64,000 nt of DNA from Lithobates sylvaticus (lineage: Eukaryota > Chordata > Amphibia > Anura > Ranidae), in NCBI GenBank assembly GCA_028564925.1, contig CM053034.1, positions 92,823,626 to 92,887,625 of the forward strand, in the 5' to 3' direction. The notes under the pieces are model-generated. The model saw only the letters and a list, made by a program, of their open reading frames with translations, had not been told where the DNA came from and did not search any database. The first letter of the stretch is position 1. Every line of letters starts with the position of its first letter. This document shows positions 49,144-61,411 of this stretch, one piece after another. The position numbers and the translations under genes were made by a program.

Positions 49144-50763
49144 CAGTGGTGTGAAAAGTGTTTGCCCCCTTCCTCATTTCCTGTTCCTTTGCATGTTTGT
49201 CACACTTAAGTGTTTCGGAACATCAAACCAATTTAAACAATAGTCAAGGACAACACAAGTAAACACAAAATGCAATTTGTAAATGAAGGTATTTATTATT
49301 AAAGGTGAAAAAAAATCCAAACCATCATGGCCCTGTGTGAAAAAGTGATTGCCCCCTAAACCTAATAACTGGTTGGGCCACCCTTAGCAGCAACAACTGC
49401 AACCAAGCGTTTGCGATAACGCGCAATGAGGCTTTTACAGCGTCCTGGAGGAATTTTGGCCCACTCATCTTTGCAGAATTGTCCTAATTCAGTTACATTA
49501 GAGGGTTTTCGAGCATGAACGGCCTTTTTAAGGTCATACCACAACATCTCAATAGGATTCAGGTCTGGACTTTGGCTAGGCCACTCCAAAGTCTTCATTT
49601 TGTTTTTCTTCAGCCATTTGGTGGTGGACTTGCTGGTGTGTTTAGGATCATTGTCCTGCTGCAGAACCCAAGTTCGTTTCAGCTTGAGTACACGAACAGA
49701 TGGTCGTATATTCTCCTTCAGGATCTCTTGGTAGACAGCAGAATTCATAGTTCCTTTTATCACGGCAAGTCTTCCAGGTCCTGAAGCAGCAAAAACAGCC
49801 CCAGACCATCACACTACCACCACCATATTTTACTGTTGGTATAATGTTCTTTTTCTGAAATGCAGTGTTCCTTCTACGCCAGATATACTTGGACACACAC
49901 CTTCCAAAGAGTTCCACGTTTGTCTCATCGGTCCACAGAATGTTGTCCCAAAAGTCTTGGGGATCATCAAGATGTGTTGTGGAGAAATTGAGACGAGCTT
50001 TGATGTTCTTTTTGCTCAGCAGTGGTTTTCTCCTTGGAACTCTGCCATGCAGGCCATTTTTGCCCAGTCTTTTCCTGATGGTGGAGGCATGAACGCTGAC
50101 CTTAACTGAGGCAAGTGAGGCCTGCAGTTCCTTGGACGTTGTTGTGGGGTCTTTTGTGACCTCTTGGATGAGTCGTCGCTGCGCTCTTGGGGTAATTTTA
50201 GGCGGCCGGCCACTCCTGGAAGGTTCACCACTGTTCCATGTCTTCGCCATTTGTGGATAATGGCTCTCACTGTGGTTCGCTGGATTCCCAAAGCTTTGGA
50301 AATGGCTTTATAACCCTTTCCAGACTGATAGATCTCAATTACTTTCTTTCTCAATTGTTCCTGAATTTCTTTGGGTCTCGGCATGATGTGTAGCTTTTAA
50401 GGATCTTCTGGTGGACCTTACTGTGTCAAGCAGCTCCTATTTAAGTGATGCCTTGATTGTGAACAGGTGTGGCAATAATCAGGCCTGGGTGTGGCTAGAG
50501 AAATTGAACTCAGGTGTGGACAACCACAGTTATAGTATGTTTTAACAAGGGGGGCAATCACTTTTTCACACAGGGCCATGATGGTTTGGATTTTTTTTTC
50601 ACCTTTAATAATAAACACCTTCATTTACAAATTGCATTTTGTGTTTACTTGTGTTGTCCTTGACTATTGTTTAAATTGGTTTGATGTTCGAAACACTTAA
50701 GTGTGACAAACATGCAAAGGAACAGGAAATGAGGAAGGGGGCAAACACTTTTTCACACCACTG
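49144..50763. mobile_element. Second Frog Prince-like Tc1 transposon (1620 bp)
   Basis: TA at 49142-49143 and 50764-50765 flank termini CAGTGGTGTGAAAAGTGTTT and, inverted, CAGTGGTGTGAAAAAGTGTT. It is nearly identical to the copy at 16798-18418 over its whole length, with a one-base deletion in the left terminus, one base lost in the right inverted repeat (TGTTCGAAAC for TGTTCCGAAAC) and a few substitutions. Its transposase is frameshifted. Confidence 0.95.
49362..50384 (-). pseudogene. Tc1-type transposase of the second Frog Prince-like copy, two frameshifts
   Basis: Compared with the open copy at 17017-18039, one G is missing near 50217 (CTCCTGGAAGG for CTCCTGGGAAGG), breaking the frame just before [11 protein letters not shown], and one A is gained near 49790 (GCAAAAACAGCC for GCAAAACAGCC), breaking it again in the [10 protein letters not shown] stretch. 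Between and after these the sequence is almost the same; D153 (WTDET), D244 and E279 are encoded. WTDETNVELF carries N for K and WRRRNTAF carries R for P. Confidence 0.93.
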
Positions 50764-50799
50764 TATATACTATAGTGCCTGCCCTATATACTCTGCATA

Positions 50800-51240
50800 A
50801 AATTAAGCCTTAGGTGTTGGTGGAACAGAACACTGTAAGCCCTCACAGTTACTCTTGGTGGGTGCAGGAATGGGCCCTGCTGTGAAATATTATATCAACA
50901 ATTGTAATTACATGCCCCTGTTTAACAGGGACAGAAAAATTGGGCCTTTGGTGTGGTGGTGTTGGTACCAGAACACTGTAAGCTCTCTCTGTTACTCTTG
51001 GTGGGCGCGGGAACGGGCCCTGCTGTGAAATATTACATCAAAAATAGTAATTACATGCCCCTGTTAAACAGAGGCAGAAAAATTGGGCCTTGGGTGGTGG
51101 TAACACAACACTGTAACCCCTCACATTTACACTTGGTGGGCGCCGGAACAGGCCCTGCTGTGAAATATTAGATCAAAAATTGTAATTACATGCCCTGTTA
51201 AACAGGGGCAGAAAATTTGGGACTTGGGTGGTGGTGGTGC
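50800..51240 (+). repeat. Tandem repeat, three units of about 135-143 bp
   Basis: Units share CACTGTAA (50831, 50974, 51109), TTGGTGGGxGCxGGAA, GGCCCTGCTGTGAAATATTA and AATTACATGCCCCTGTT, then ACAGAAAAATTGGGCCTT. Subterminal tandem arrays are common in hAT elements, where they can bind transposase; this role is inference. Confidence 0.8.
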
Positions 51241-51919
51241 CCTAAACCAAAAATATTGTTGGAAGGTAGCATCATCAAGATTGAGGAGGAAAAGGATAGT
51301 CAGCATAGGCAGTCTTCAAGGGATCCCACATCCATAGCGAATTCAATCAGTTACGTCAGCATCAGGTGCTTGATAGCTGCTGATCCAAGACTGATTAATT
51401 TTTATGAATGTAAGCCTATCAACCAGAGTCTGTGGACACTCACACTCTTTGATCTGTTACAAACCCTCCAGCAGCACTGAATGTGCGTTCAGAAAGCACA
51501 CGGCAAAACAGATTAGAGCGCACACATACAAAAATTACATTTATCCTGCAAGGCTAGTTAAAAAACACCTGAACATATTCAAAAAAATACGGGGGTTTGG
51601 TCACACTATATGGTTATATAGTGCTAAGCCCACCTACTACAACAAAGTGCCCCGAATTAGTGCACCATCTTGAATGTAAAGCATTTTAGGGTGTGCCCCC
51701 CAAGTATGTTTTTGTATTTTGCAGAAAGCACACTGGATGCAGGATAGGCCAGTAGCTCAAGTGCATATTGAGCAAGTTCTGGCCAGTGGTCCATCCTCAA
51801 GACCCAGTAACCCAGTGGATACTCTGTTGGAAAGATCTCCAAGTCTGCTCTTGCCCCTAGATATTTCTGCACCATGTAATGAAGCCGCTGGCAATGGTTG
51901 CTTGAACCAATCAGACCTT

Positions 51920-54916
51920 GGCGCAGACCTCGTTCGGCCGGCCACCTTCTCCACCGCTCTTCCTCTGACTGAATGAAGCCTCAGCAACACGTTCTCCAGC
52001 ATCAGGAAATTGTAATCTATCAGGGTCTGGAAATGCGTTGCACAAACCTTTCTTCAAGGCCTCCTGAAGATGTTTCATCCTCTGCTCCCTCTGTGAAGGC
52101 AAGATGAGTTTTGCAACCTTACCCTTGTAACATGGATCAAGAAGGGTTTCCAGCCAGTAATGATCCCACTCCTTGATACCACGAATTCTAGGGTCCTTTC
52201 TCAGGCTTTGCAGAATCATTGAGGCCATGCAGCGTAAGTTTGCAGAGGCATTCGATTCTGAATCCTCTGGGTCACTAAGGATCACATGAGCTGTAACTAC
52301 CTCCCCCCAGCCACATACCACTCCTTGGGTTTCTGGGGACTGAAAACCATCCCTTGAAGACTGCTGCATGTTATCCTTGACATCCATTCTGACACAATCC
52401 TCCTCCTCTTCTTCCTGTGTGTTTGGCGGACCCCCAGGAATGCTATCTGAATAAAGGGGGCCTTGAGAGGAAAGGAAGTTCTCCTCTTCCTCCCGCTGTT
52501 GTGCCTCAAGTGCCCTGTCCATGATTCCATGAAGCATGTGCTCCAGCAGGAAGACTAGAGCGATAGTGTCACTGATGCATGCATTGTCGTTGCTCACCAT
52601 CCTTGTGGCCTCCTCAAATGGTGACAGGTCAGTGCATGCATCCTTGATCAGTAGCCACTGGCATGGCGAAAAGAAGCCAAGCTCCCCTGACCCTGTCCTG
52701 TTGCCATACTCGCACAGGTACTAATTGATGGCCCTATGCTGTGTGTGCAGCCGCTGCAGCATTGCCAACATTGAGTTCCTCCTGGTGGGCATGTCACAAA
52801 TGAGGCGGTTGGTGGGCAGGTTGCATTCCCCTTGAATGTCAGCCAGCCGAGCACTGGCATTGTATGACCAGCAGAAATGACCACAGACTTTTCTGGCCTG
52901 CCTCATGAGTTCTTCTAAGCCTGGATACCTGGTCAAGAAACACTGCACCACCAAATGCAGGACGTGTGCCAAACATGGAACATGGGTCAAGTTTCACTGT
53001 CGGAGGGCGGTGAGAAGGTTGGTGCCATTGTCGCATACAACCATTCCTGGCTGAAGCTGGCATGGCATGACGTCAACCACCACTGAGCCTGCCCCTGCAG
53101 AGCTGACAGAATCTCTGCCCCAGTGTGCTCCTGTCCCCTGGGCAGACCAAGTCAAGCACTGCATGACATATTTTAGCCTGACTGCTTGCATAGCCCCTTG
53201 AGCGTTTAGGGAGCACTGCTGGTTCAGATGACAATTCTGCAGAAGAGGCCATAGAGGAAGAAGAAGAGCAGGGAGGGGAGCATACAGATGTTGTGGCAGA
53301 ATCACCATTAGCTTTTTGAAGGCGTGGTGGCTCCAACACTGAACCCTGTCCTGCAGCTTACCCAGCTGCAAGCAGAGTTACCCAGTGTGCCGTGAAGGAA
53401 AGGTAATGTCCCTGACCATGCCTGCTGGACCATGAGTCAGCGGTAATATGAACTTTACTGCTGACTGCCCTGTCCAACAAGGCCAAAACATTGCCTTCCA
53501 CATGAAGGTAGAGAGCCTTAGAATGGCCTTCCGTGAAAATAAATGGCGTTTTGGAACCTGCCAGTGAGGTACAGCACATTCCACAAATTCACTAAAGGGG
53601 GAAGAAAAGGGAGCAGTTGCAGTGCTAGCAATTTTGCAAAGATAGCTTTTAGACGCTGAGCATGTGGACGGTTGGGCCCGAATTTCTTTTTATGGTTCAG
53701 CATCTGTGGTAGGGAAATTTGCCTGCTGAAATCAACTGGTGGTGTACTGCTAACAGATTGGCTGCAAGTACTTGTAACACCTATTGCTATACCTTCATTC
53801 CTCTCAGTGCAGGTTTTTGAGAGGACTGGAGGTATAGTAGGGTTTGAGATCCCAGATGAGAAGCAAGGAGAAGTCTGCCTTTTTTTTATTAAGTGGGATC
53901 TTTCAGGTGCTGCTGCCAACAGACTGCATGGCAGGTCGTCATATGTAAAAAAAGTGCAGCGCAAAACATATAAAAAATGGAATATAAAAGTTCATATCCA
54001 ATTAGCAATGTGTAGAGTGATGTGGATGAGAACACCCAGTGACTGTAGACTTTCAGTAAGTTTCACAGTGACAATCATCCACCAAACGGAAAAGGTACTC
54101 TTACCAAATGTGATAATCAAAAACGCATCCAACCAGGAGGAAATCCAAAGGTGTGGAATGACCAGGACACCTGAACTATCGTGAGGATGCAGCTCCAACC
54201 AAGATAATCCACCATGAGATGATTATGCAGGTTTAATGCCCAAGAAAAATAAAGGATGCAATCTAAGTGCAGACTGTATAAAAATCGTGTTTTATTTAAA
54301 ATAAGGGGGGATAACACTGAAGCTCCAATGAATATTAAGGACTGTACAGACAGTTGAAGCATGCAAGCCTCTGCATAAAAAACAGCACAGCAGTGGAGCA
54401 CAGTAACTCAATTATAGCTCTGATGAGTATAGGCTGTACAAACAATTAGGGCAAGCAGGCATCTGCACTTAATACAGCACATAAATAGAGCACAGTGAAA
54501 GCAAATAACTAAAAGACATCAGCGGTGTGAAGCCGCTGTGTGTAGCGCGATGGAGCGCGGGTGACTGGCATAAGCGATAGCTCCTCCCCCGGTCGTCATA
54601 TGTCTGGTCAAGCATGTGGTGCCCAAACAGCTGCTGTTCTGGCCACAAGTGATCCACTTCAGACATAGGTTGAAAACAGCAACGGTGTGATCTGCCCGCA
54701 CACGTGTGGAAAAAGGCTCACACCAAGAAACTTTTAAAAGTCAGCAGGGAGTCAGCAGCGCACTGCACCTGCGGAGCTCTGCTGTGTGATGCAATAGGGT
54801 GGCTGCCCTTAAGCTGACCCTTGGAGGACATCCTGCCTCGTTGGAGTTGTGCCTCCTCCTCACTTTCCTCCTCTCTTCTCTCAGGCACCCAAGTACGGTC
54901 AGTGACCTCATCATCC
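51920..54916 (-). pseudogene. hAT transposase with BED-type zinc finger, decayed
   Basis: Read leftward, the acidic N-terminal part (DDEVTDRTWVPERREEESEE, 54916-54850) leads to a BED-finger region (AVFNLCLKW, then CGQNSSCLGTTCL in shifted frames), split by a retroposon at 53948-54590, then TYDDLPCSLLAAAPERSHLI. The catalytic core survives in pieces: ADSWSSRHGQGHYLSF near 53440, VCDNGTNLLTALR near 53020, and the CxxH pair in PCLAHVLHLVVQ near 52960. The C-terminal part is best kept (51911-52600), with WLETLLDPCYKGKVAKLILP, a hAT signature before the dimerisation domain. Several stops and frame changes occur between these; it cannot be active. Confidence 0.8.
53948..54590 (-). mobile_element. 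Small retroposon with 13-bp target duplication inside the hAT transposase
   Basis: GGTCGTCATATGT at 53935-53947 and 54591-54603 exactly brackets this 643-bp insert, and the transposase frame resumes across it (DQ-TYDDLPC). Read leftward the insert ends in TTGCGCTGCACTTTTTTT, an oligo-T end rather than poly-A. It holds a two-copy tandem of about 97-bp period (units near 54319 and 54416, sharing GCTCxxATGAxTAT and CAGCACAxxAxTGGAGCACAGT). SINE-like, family unknown. Confidence 0.7.
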
Positions 54917-56400
54917 TGTTGTGAATTTATGAAGAAATATATCTAATATTCGCTGGCAGAGATGGGAGATTCAGTAGGCCTAACAAAAAAAATAGAAATG
55001 AACTTTTGCTCTTGAACAGCAGATGAACTGGTTGCCTATTTTACAAGTCTCAAATATATAAAGTTTACAAGCCTGTATGTAGACAGAAACTGCAGGACAA
55101 TGAGACAATGAGACAATTTCGAAAACAAAGAAAATAAGTTCCTATATGTGTGAGAGTAAATACAACTACAAGTCCCTTGGTTCAAGGGAAGGTTGAGCAA
55201 ATAAACTGATTGTCTCAATATGGGCTCAGAAAGTGAGAGATAAATAAAACCAATGAGTCGGTATTGTCCAGGATAGGATAGAATGTGATGGCTTCTTTCA
55301 ACAGGACAAATAATGAGAATAAACATGAGATTGTTCACCCGAATGTTTAAAGTTCATTTGAGACATTGTAAGGAAAAAGACTTGAAATATGTGCAGTCAG
55401 AGATATTTTAAAAATACTTATACGGTTGATATAAATCATTCAAACTCTATGTGATATGTGTAGGTCACCAAAAGAAAATATAATTTTAGTATCCGATGAA
55501 TTGATGAAATCGGTTATAAAGAAAACATAATAAATGGTGATTATTAATAGAATTGTTTTAGGAACAAATTAGTATTAAGACAAATATATGATTATGATAT
55601 GAATGTATTAGAATCGAACTATGCTTAGATAAAGAAATATTGATTGGATACCCAAATTATACAGGTATCCAGATAGATAAAAATTGTATGTGGTGTTGAT
55701 TAATATATATATATATATATATAACTTGTGTCCTTTTCAAAGGGACTAAATGTTTACAGATATACAATGATATGCATATATATCACCATTTTATGCAAGT
55801 GATTGATCAATAATTATGCTAAGCGATTTGATAGTATGTAGTTAGTAGAATTCCCAAATACTCAAGATATAGATATTTTCACTAAGGTACAATATACAGT
55901 ATAAAATAAAATATATTAATGTTACAGAGCAGCCCCAAAACACATGTGGGACACCTGGTGGTTGAAGGTGCAATTACATTAAAAACATTTAGGCCAATAG
56001 GAAAGAGACACATACCTTTTGGGCTGAACATATTACAAGTTTTATAATCTTATTGTGCGAGAGGGTATTTAAGAAGCTAGAGAGATAGTGAAGGGAGGAC
56101 AGCTCAGGGGATCCATCCTGAGAGCTCAGGGACCCACCCTGGGGAAGGGACAATGGGAGAAACATCTTCCCAGATAGACTGACAACCATGCCTGAAAATA
56201 TACTTTAAACTCCAAGGAGATTCCTGAACCCGGTAGCAATCTTAAATCCAGACTAATAGCCATTTTGGAATGGGTAAATATAACATGTTGATTTTATCTG
56301 GTATGTTCTCTTAATTATTGATGTATTGAATATTCTAATATTGGTAATCCTTCTCCAGAATCAATAACCGCCTTTTAGATTTTTTTCTCTAATATTCAAT
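54917..56400 (+). repeat. 5' LTR of the young LTR fossil (right edge not resolved)
   Basis: The first 540 bases match the 3' LTR almost exactly. GGGTATTTAAGAAGC near 56063 is a plausible TATA-type promoter, placing the transcription start near 56095. I could not identify the primer site or the CA end, so the right limit is approximate and may reach to about 56840. Confidence 0.6.
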
Positions 56401-56844
56401 TTTTATTATATATTACTTTTTGCATAGTTACCAAATTTTATTGACAAGCAAATGTCTAAATTATTTTTACATTGTTCAACGTTACTTACCTGCAGCATAG
56501 TAACGGCTGGGTGTGTGTAAAATACAGACATTCTGTTAAATTGTCAAGTATAAGGTTATTGATTCTACTGAAGAAGTTATCATGGTGATATTGTGTCCAA
56601 GGTACTATGCCCATTTTGAGGGTATTTCCATCAATTGTCAAATGTTCAAATAATGCAATCTGTATTTTAATTTCATGTAAATATTTGTTTTTTGTCAACC
56701 AATAAATGTGACTATCAAGTATGATCACTCGTCTCCGTGAACAAGTTTCGCATATATAGACTGTGTCGTATAGATTGATCTTGTATCTTAAAAATATCTT
56801 CGTTAAAAATTACTTAATAAAAATGTGCGGGAAACTTTCCTTAA

Positions 56845-57842
56845 CCGCTTCCCGACCGGCCACTGCATATATACGTCAGCAGAATGGCACGGGCAGGCAG
56901 AATCACGTACCTGTACGTGATCGTGCATGTGCCTGCCCGTGGGTTGCGCGCGCGCCGATAGCGGCGCGCTCGTGACCCGGTCGGGAGCTCCGTGACCCCG
57001 GCCGTGGGACCAGCGGACCCGATCGCCGCTGGTATCCCGCGATCGGGTTACGGAGCTGAAGAACGGGGAGAGGTCTATGTAAACAAACCTCTCCCCGCGC
57101 TTCCTACACTGACTGTCAGTGATCGGCGGTTCCCTGTCATCGGGAACGCCGATCAATGACGTCAGACGTACAGCCACGCCCCCCTGCTGTAAAAAAAAAC
57201 ACAACACGTCACACTGACTCCTCCCCGCCCCTAGTGGTTAACCCCCTAACTACAACTGTCATTTACATAGGAATCAGTGCTATTTAAAAAGCACTGATTG
57301 CTGTATAAATGACAAATGTCCCAAAAATGTGTCAAAAATGTCCGATGTGTCCGCCAAAATGTCGCAGTCACAATAAAAATCGCTGATCGCCTCCATTAAT
57401 AATAAAAAAAAAAATATTAATAAAAATGCTATAAAACTATCCCTATTTTGTAAACGCTATAACTTTTGCGCAAACTAATCAATAATCGCTAATTGCAATT
57501 TTTTTTACCAAAAATATGTAGAAGAATACGTATCGGCCTAAACTGAGGAAAAAAAATGTTTTTTTATATATTTTTTGGGGATATTTATTATAGCAAAAAG
57601 TAAAAAATATTGCATTTTTTTCAAAATTGTCGCTCTATTTTTGTTTATAGCGCAAAAAATAAAAACCGCAGGGGCGATCAAATACCACCAAAAGAAAGCT
57701 CTATTTGTGGGAAAAAAAGGACGCCAATTTTGTTTTGGAGCCACGTCGCATGACCGCGCAATTGTTAGTTAAAGCGACGCAGTGCCGAATTGCAAAAAGG
57801 GGCCTGGTCCTTTGGCTGCCAATTGGTCTGGGGCTGAAGTGG
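56845..57842. mobile_element. TTAA-site non-autonomous element inside the young LTR fossil
   Basis: TTAA at 56841-56844 and 57843-57846 flank termini CCGCTTCCCGACCGGCCACT and, inverted, CCACTTCAGCCCCAGACCAA. The interior starts CpG-rich (GCGCGCGCCGATAGCGGCGC), then turns AT-rich with the AAAGAAAGCTCTATTTGTGG block shared with the element at 11199. 998 bp, no gene. Because it lies within a young fossil, it has moved recently. Confidence 0.82.
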
Positions 57843-57864
57843 TTAAAAAAGCATAACATATTAA

Positions 57865-60240
57865 ATGGAGGCACTGCATGAGATAACGTCGATATTTTGT
57901 ACAGGATCAGTCATAGTTACGGTGGTGACAGAAATAATATTTTGCATGAAATTATTAATTATTCATTTTAAAAAAAAAATATTTTTGCCAAGAAAAATGT
58001 CTGGTCAAAGTGAATTTTATGTTGATAGGGATTATCAAGAGTCAGTCCTTAGTGGTAATATGAGTACTCAGACAAATGTGATACAAGTACAGGAAATGTT
58101 GGATATGTTTTCAAAAATTAACATGACAAATCATGCCGAAAAAAGTTTGTCTAACGAGACTAGTCTAGAAGCAGGCATTGAAGGCCTTATAAACCACGCC
58201 CGTTAGTTAATGAAAGACGTGTGGAACGTGGAAGGTCAAAGCGATGAACTCACAGACAGCTCCTCTGAGACAAAGGAAATAGAAAGGCCTGATCACATGC
58301 ATTTTGAATTAAGCGATAACCTGATGTATCTTTATAGTGAGTTTAAAAGTCAATATACCCAACAGGAGAGTGATATCTTAGAACCCCAGTCCCAATTAAT
58401 AGAAGGGGAATATGAGCTCACTAAAAAGCTAAAGGAAATTAATGACAAGGCAGATTGTTATGATGAGTCTACAGTGACAATGATGAAATATGAAATAAAA
58501 CAGATGCAAAATAATGCAATAACAATGCTGGAAGAATGTCACCAATTAAATAAAGAGTGTAAACAATTAAGAGAGAAGGAGAGTTTTCTGCAGGAAAACG
58601 AGTCTCCTGACGAAAGTTGCAGAGTAATAGGCAGTGGAAATTTAGAAAGTTGCCTAGTAATAGGCAGTGGAAAATTAAAAAGTTGCAGAGTAATATGCAG
58701 TGGAAATTTAAAAGAAGAAACAAATCAGCTTAGGTCAGGACAGGAATCCCTAATTAAGCAACAAGAAGAATTAAAAGGACAAGGGAAGTTTATGCCCCAG
58801 AATAATGCTCAGATGCTTAACCCTGAAAGTATAGAATCTGATAATACTCCAAAATTTGACTCTCAACCTAAAGTTTGGGAGTTACATAATGAAGAGGAAT
58901 TAGAAAAAGAAACCATGTTCTACCCCAAGCCAACTGTAGAGCAAAGGGGGGTAAAAATTGAACCACCACATGAAAATAGGTCTAATCAGTTTTCTTTGGG
59001 ATCAGAGAAAACTACAGGCACCCCTAAACAGGACGCCTCAGAAATAATAGAATTTTTAAAGGATGCTGTCCCAGTGTTTAAGGAAGAGGGATCCGTATGC
59101 ATTATTGACCACATTGAGGCCTATGAAAATGCTTTATCAGCTTTAGGCCTAAATGATGACCAATCTAGGATTAATTTCTTACCGTGGGTATTTGAAACCA
59201 AACACCATCCATTTTGCGAAGATTTAAATAGTCTGTTGGGTACTGCCTGGCAAGAAATTAAAAACGGCTGTCATCTAGGATTTGTCCCGCACAAAAATGT
59301 TAACGCGGCTAGCGTGGATATACACAATATCACATGTACCAATAATCAAAGCCCCACCAAATTTATGGATGTGCTTAAAAGTGATGACCACTTAGCAGAA
59401 AAGGAGCCAGGTTATGATAAACCCGGGTTTAAACCCATGTTCTTCGAGGCCCCGCCTACCCACATAAAAGTAAATTTAGCGAAAGACTACAAAGGGGGGT
59501 GTTCACTGGAGTCTTTGGTAAAAGAGAGTAACAATTTGTACTCTATCCAACAGACTGGTGAAAACAATGGAAGGCCTGAATGCCCTATAATGAAATTTGT
59601 GGATGAATTTTATGTATCTCCTCAATCATTATAGTCCAAAACTAAGAAAAAGAGATACGCTGATATAGTCAGAGGAGAGATGCTACCGAGTTTCCCCAGC
59701 GGGAGACCAATGTCCCCACCCATCAAAAGGGGGGAGCAGAGACCACCCTTTAGAGGGGGAGTTCAAAGACCACCTCAGGAGTCTCATTCAAAGGATCCAG
59801 ACCCAAGGTTTAGGAGAAACTATAGGGTATATCTCCAACGGGTCAGATTTAAACCTAAGGGTAGACACCCTCACCTTTACCAGTGTAATTGGCTTCGGGG
59901 GCCTACACGGGTAAATAGGGAGAAACTACAGGGTAGAACACCTCAAAATCCCCAGAACAATAGGGAACAACTAAGGCCCAGACAACTATCCCAAAATCAA
60001 GACAATGTTTCTGATGGTGATATGTCTGATCAAACTGAGCCAGTAATCCCCAGAAAGTACAGAAACCGGGTCCCACGACCCAATTCTGATCAGCCTGTAA
60101 GCAATACGGAAACCAAAATAGACAAAATTATGGATATGTTACACGGTTTCATTGCTATACTGAACATGAATAACACTTCTTCAAGGGGCAAATCCTGTGT
60201 CCAGCAAAGGGCCACGGAGCCTTTTAAGCGCCTATGTTAA
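57865..60240 (+). pseudogene. gag-like region of the young LTR fossil
   Basis: The region encodes, in order, an N-terminal part with long coiled-coil stretches rich in E, K and Q, a capsid-like segment (FLKDAVPVFKEEGSVCIIDH, then NALSALGLNDDQSRINFLPW), and an arginine- and proline-rich C-terminal part without Cys-His zinc knuckles that would bind RNA. Retroviral-type gag is my reading; the genus is uncertain. It is broken by a few interruptions. Confidence 0.6.
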
Positions 60241-61411
60241 AATAAATCAGAGGAATGCACTGAATAAAGATATAGGAAGCAGAGGTTCTAACGCCATGTT
60301 TCTAACCAGGTCACAGTAATGAGGATCCTGAAATCCCTACCGGGGATTGTGGTTGTTAGATATTAATTATTCTCCTATTTTTCAGTGGTCACTTCATTCC
60401 TCTGACATAAACAGGTCGTTTCAAACAGCCTAATTTCAAGAAATCAACGAAGACGGTAATTCCAGAGGAAGACCGAATCCTAAAGACATTAATATCAGGA
60501 GGCCTAAATGGTTTAATTTTTTGGTAAAAGATGAGGAGTCACCCGAATAAGGTAGTTTGATTGCCTCAAATGAGTTATATTGACACCCCAAAGGGGGGAG
60601 AATTTATTTATTCTTATATTTATTAAGAAGGTTGACTATAATGCCAAATATCTTATTACTGACAGGGAGTTGTCACTTACATGTCAAACTGAAATGCTTT
60701 TATTGTTACTCCAGAACCGCTACAATTAAGCTAAAAAAAAGAAAAATGGTTCTGAAGAACATAAGTCAGTCATAAATGTCTGGTATCCACAGCTATTAAT
60801 AAATGTCCTCATGATAATGAGCCCTGGAGCTTGGTCTCCCATAGCAAATGTGTCATACATTGTCTTTATATCCAAGGTATTTAGTTAAAGGTCTGATAAC
60901 ACAATGGGAAAGAGGGGGGCTCTGAGGAAGCCCAGGATACCTGCTTGACATGGATATCTCAAACATAAATCATATAAAAAGAAAAAGGACATATATGTTT
61001 TTCTCATGGAATCTATTTTCCTTTACAGAACCAATATGTCCATGAGCCGGTCAACAGAACCGAGAGTCCAACATGTGTGAAACATCCAGAGAAGGAACCG
61101 TATGTGGAATCCAGGGACATCATTGATGGCCAGTCTACAGGGACAAAACCCACCAGGACAGCCAAGAACCAAAAGGTGCCCGGAGTGATCCATTTCCCGC
61201 CAAAGAACGGATGACGGCCCTGAGTTGCACACATCGATCACAAACCCATTTTTTTTTCCAAAGAATTACACCCATCTGCAGGTGTCTATACCTTTTAAAT
61301 ATATCCACAATCCGGATCCATTTTCACACAAGGCCCAAACGAAGCCATATTTCTTCAACAAGTTGCATTGGGGAAAGTCTGTCAGATGACTTCCGGCAGC
61401 CGATAACTTTC
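60241..61411 (+). other. Interior of the young LTR fossil without recognisable genes
   Basis: No protease, polymerase or envelope motif could be recognised on either strand. Confidence 0.45.

Larger units (their letters stand above)
48527..54916 (-). mobile_element. hAT transposon, decayed, carrying several nested elements; right end not in view
   Basis: It opens with the terminus TAGGGATGAGCCGAACACCC and the first 600 bases follow the family of palindromic hAT-type elements. After a Frog Prince-like insertion (49144-50763) comes a tandem block (50800-51240), then a BED-finger hAT transposase read leftward (about 51920-54916). At 54917 an LTR fossil intervenes, so the right terminus would lie beyond the window. 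That terminus and transposase belong to one element is inference from continuity, not proven. Confidence 0.55.

Noticed and set aside
51911-53584. Host gene derived from a domesticated hAT transposase (ZBED-like)
   Set aside because: Many stops and frame changes, a nested retroposon in the finger region and no exon structure argue for a dead transposon.
58469-58723. Leucine-rich minus-strand frame
   Set aside because: Antisense shadow of the gag-like region.
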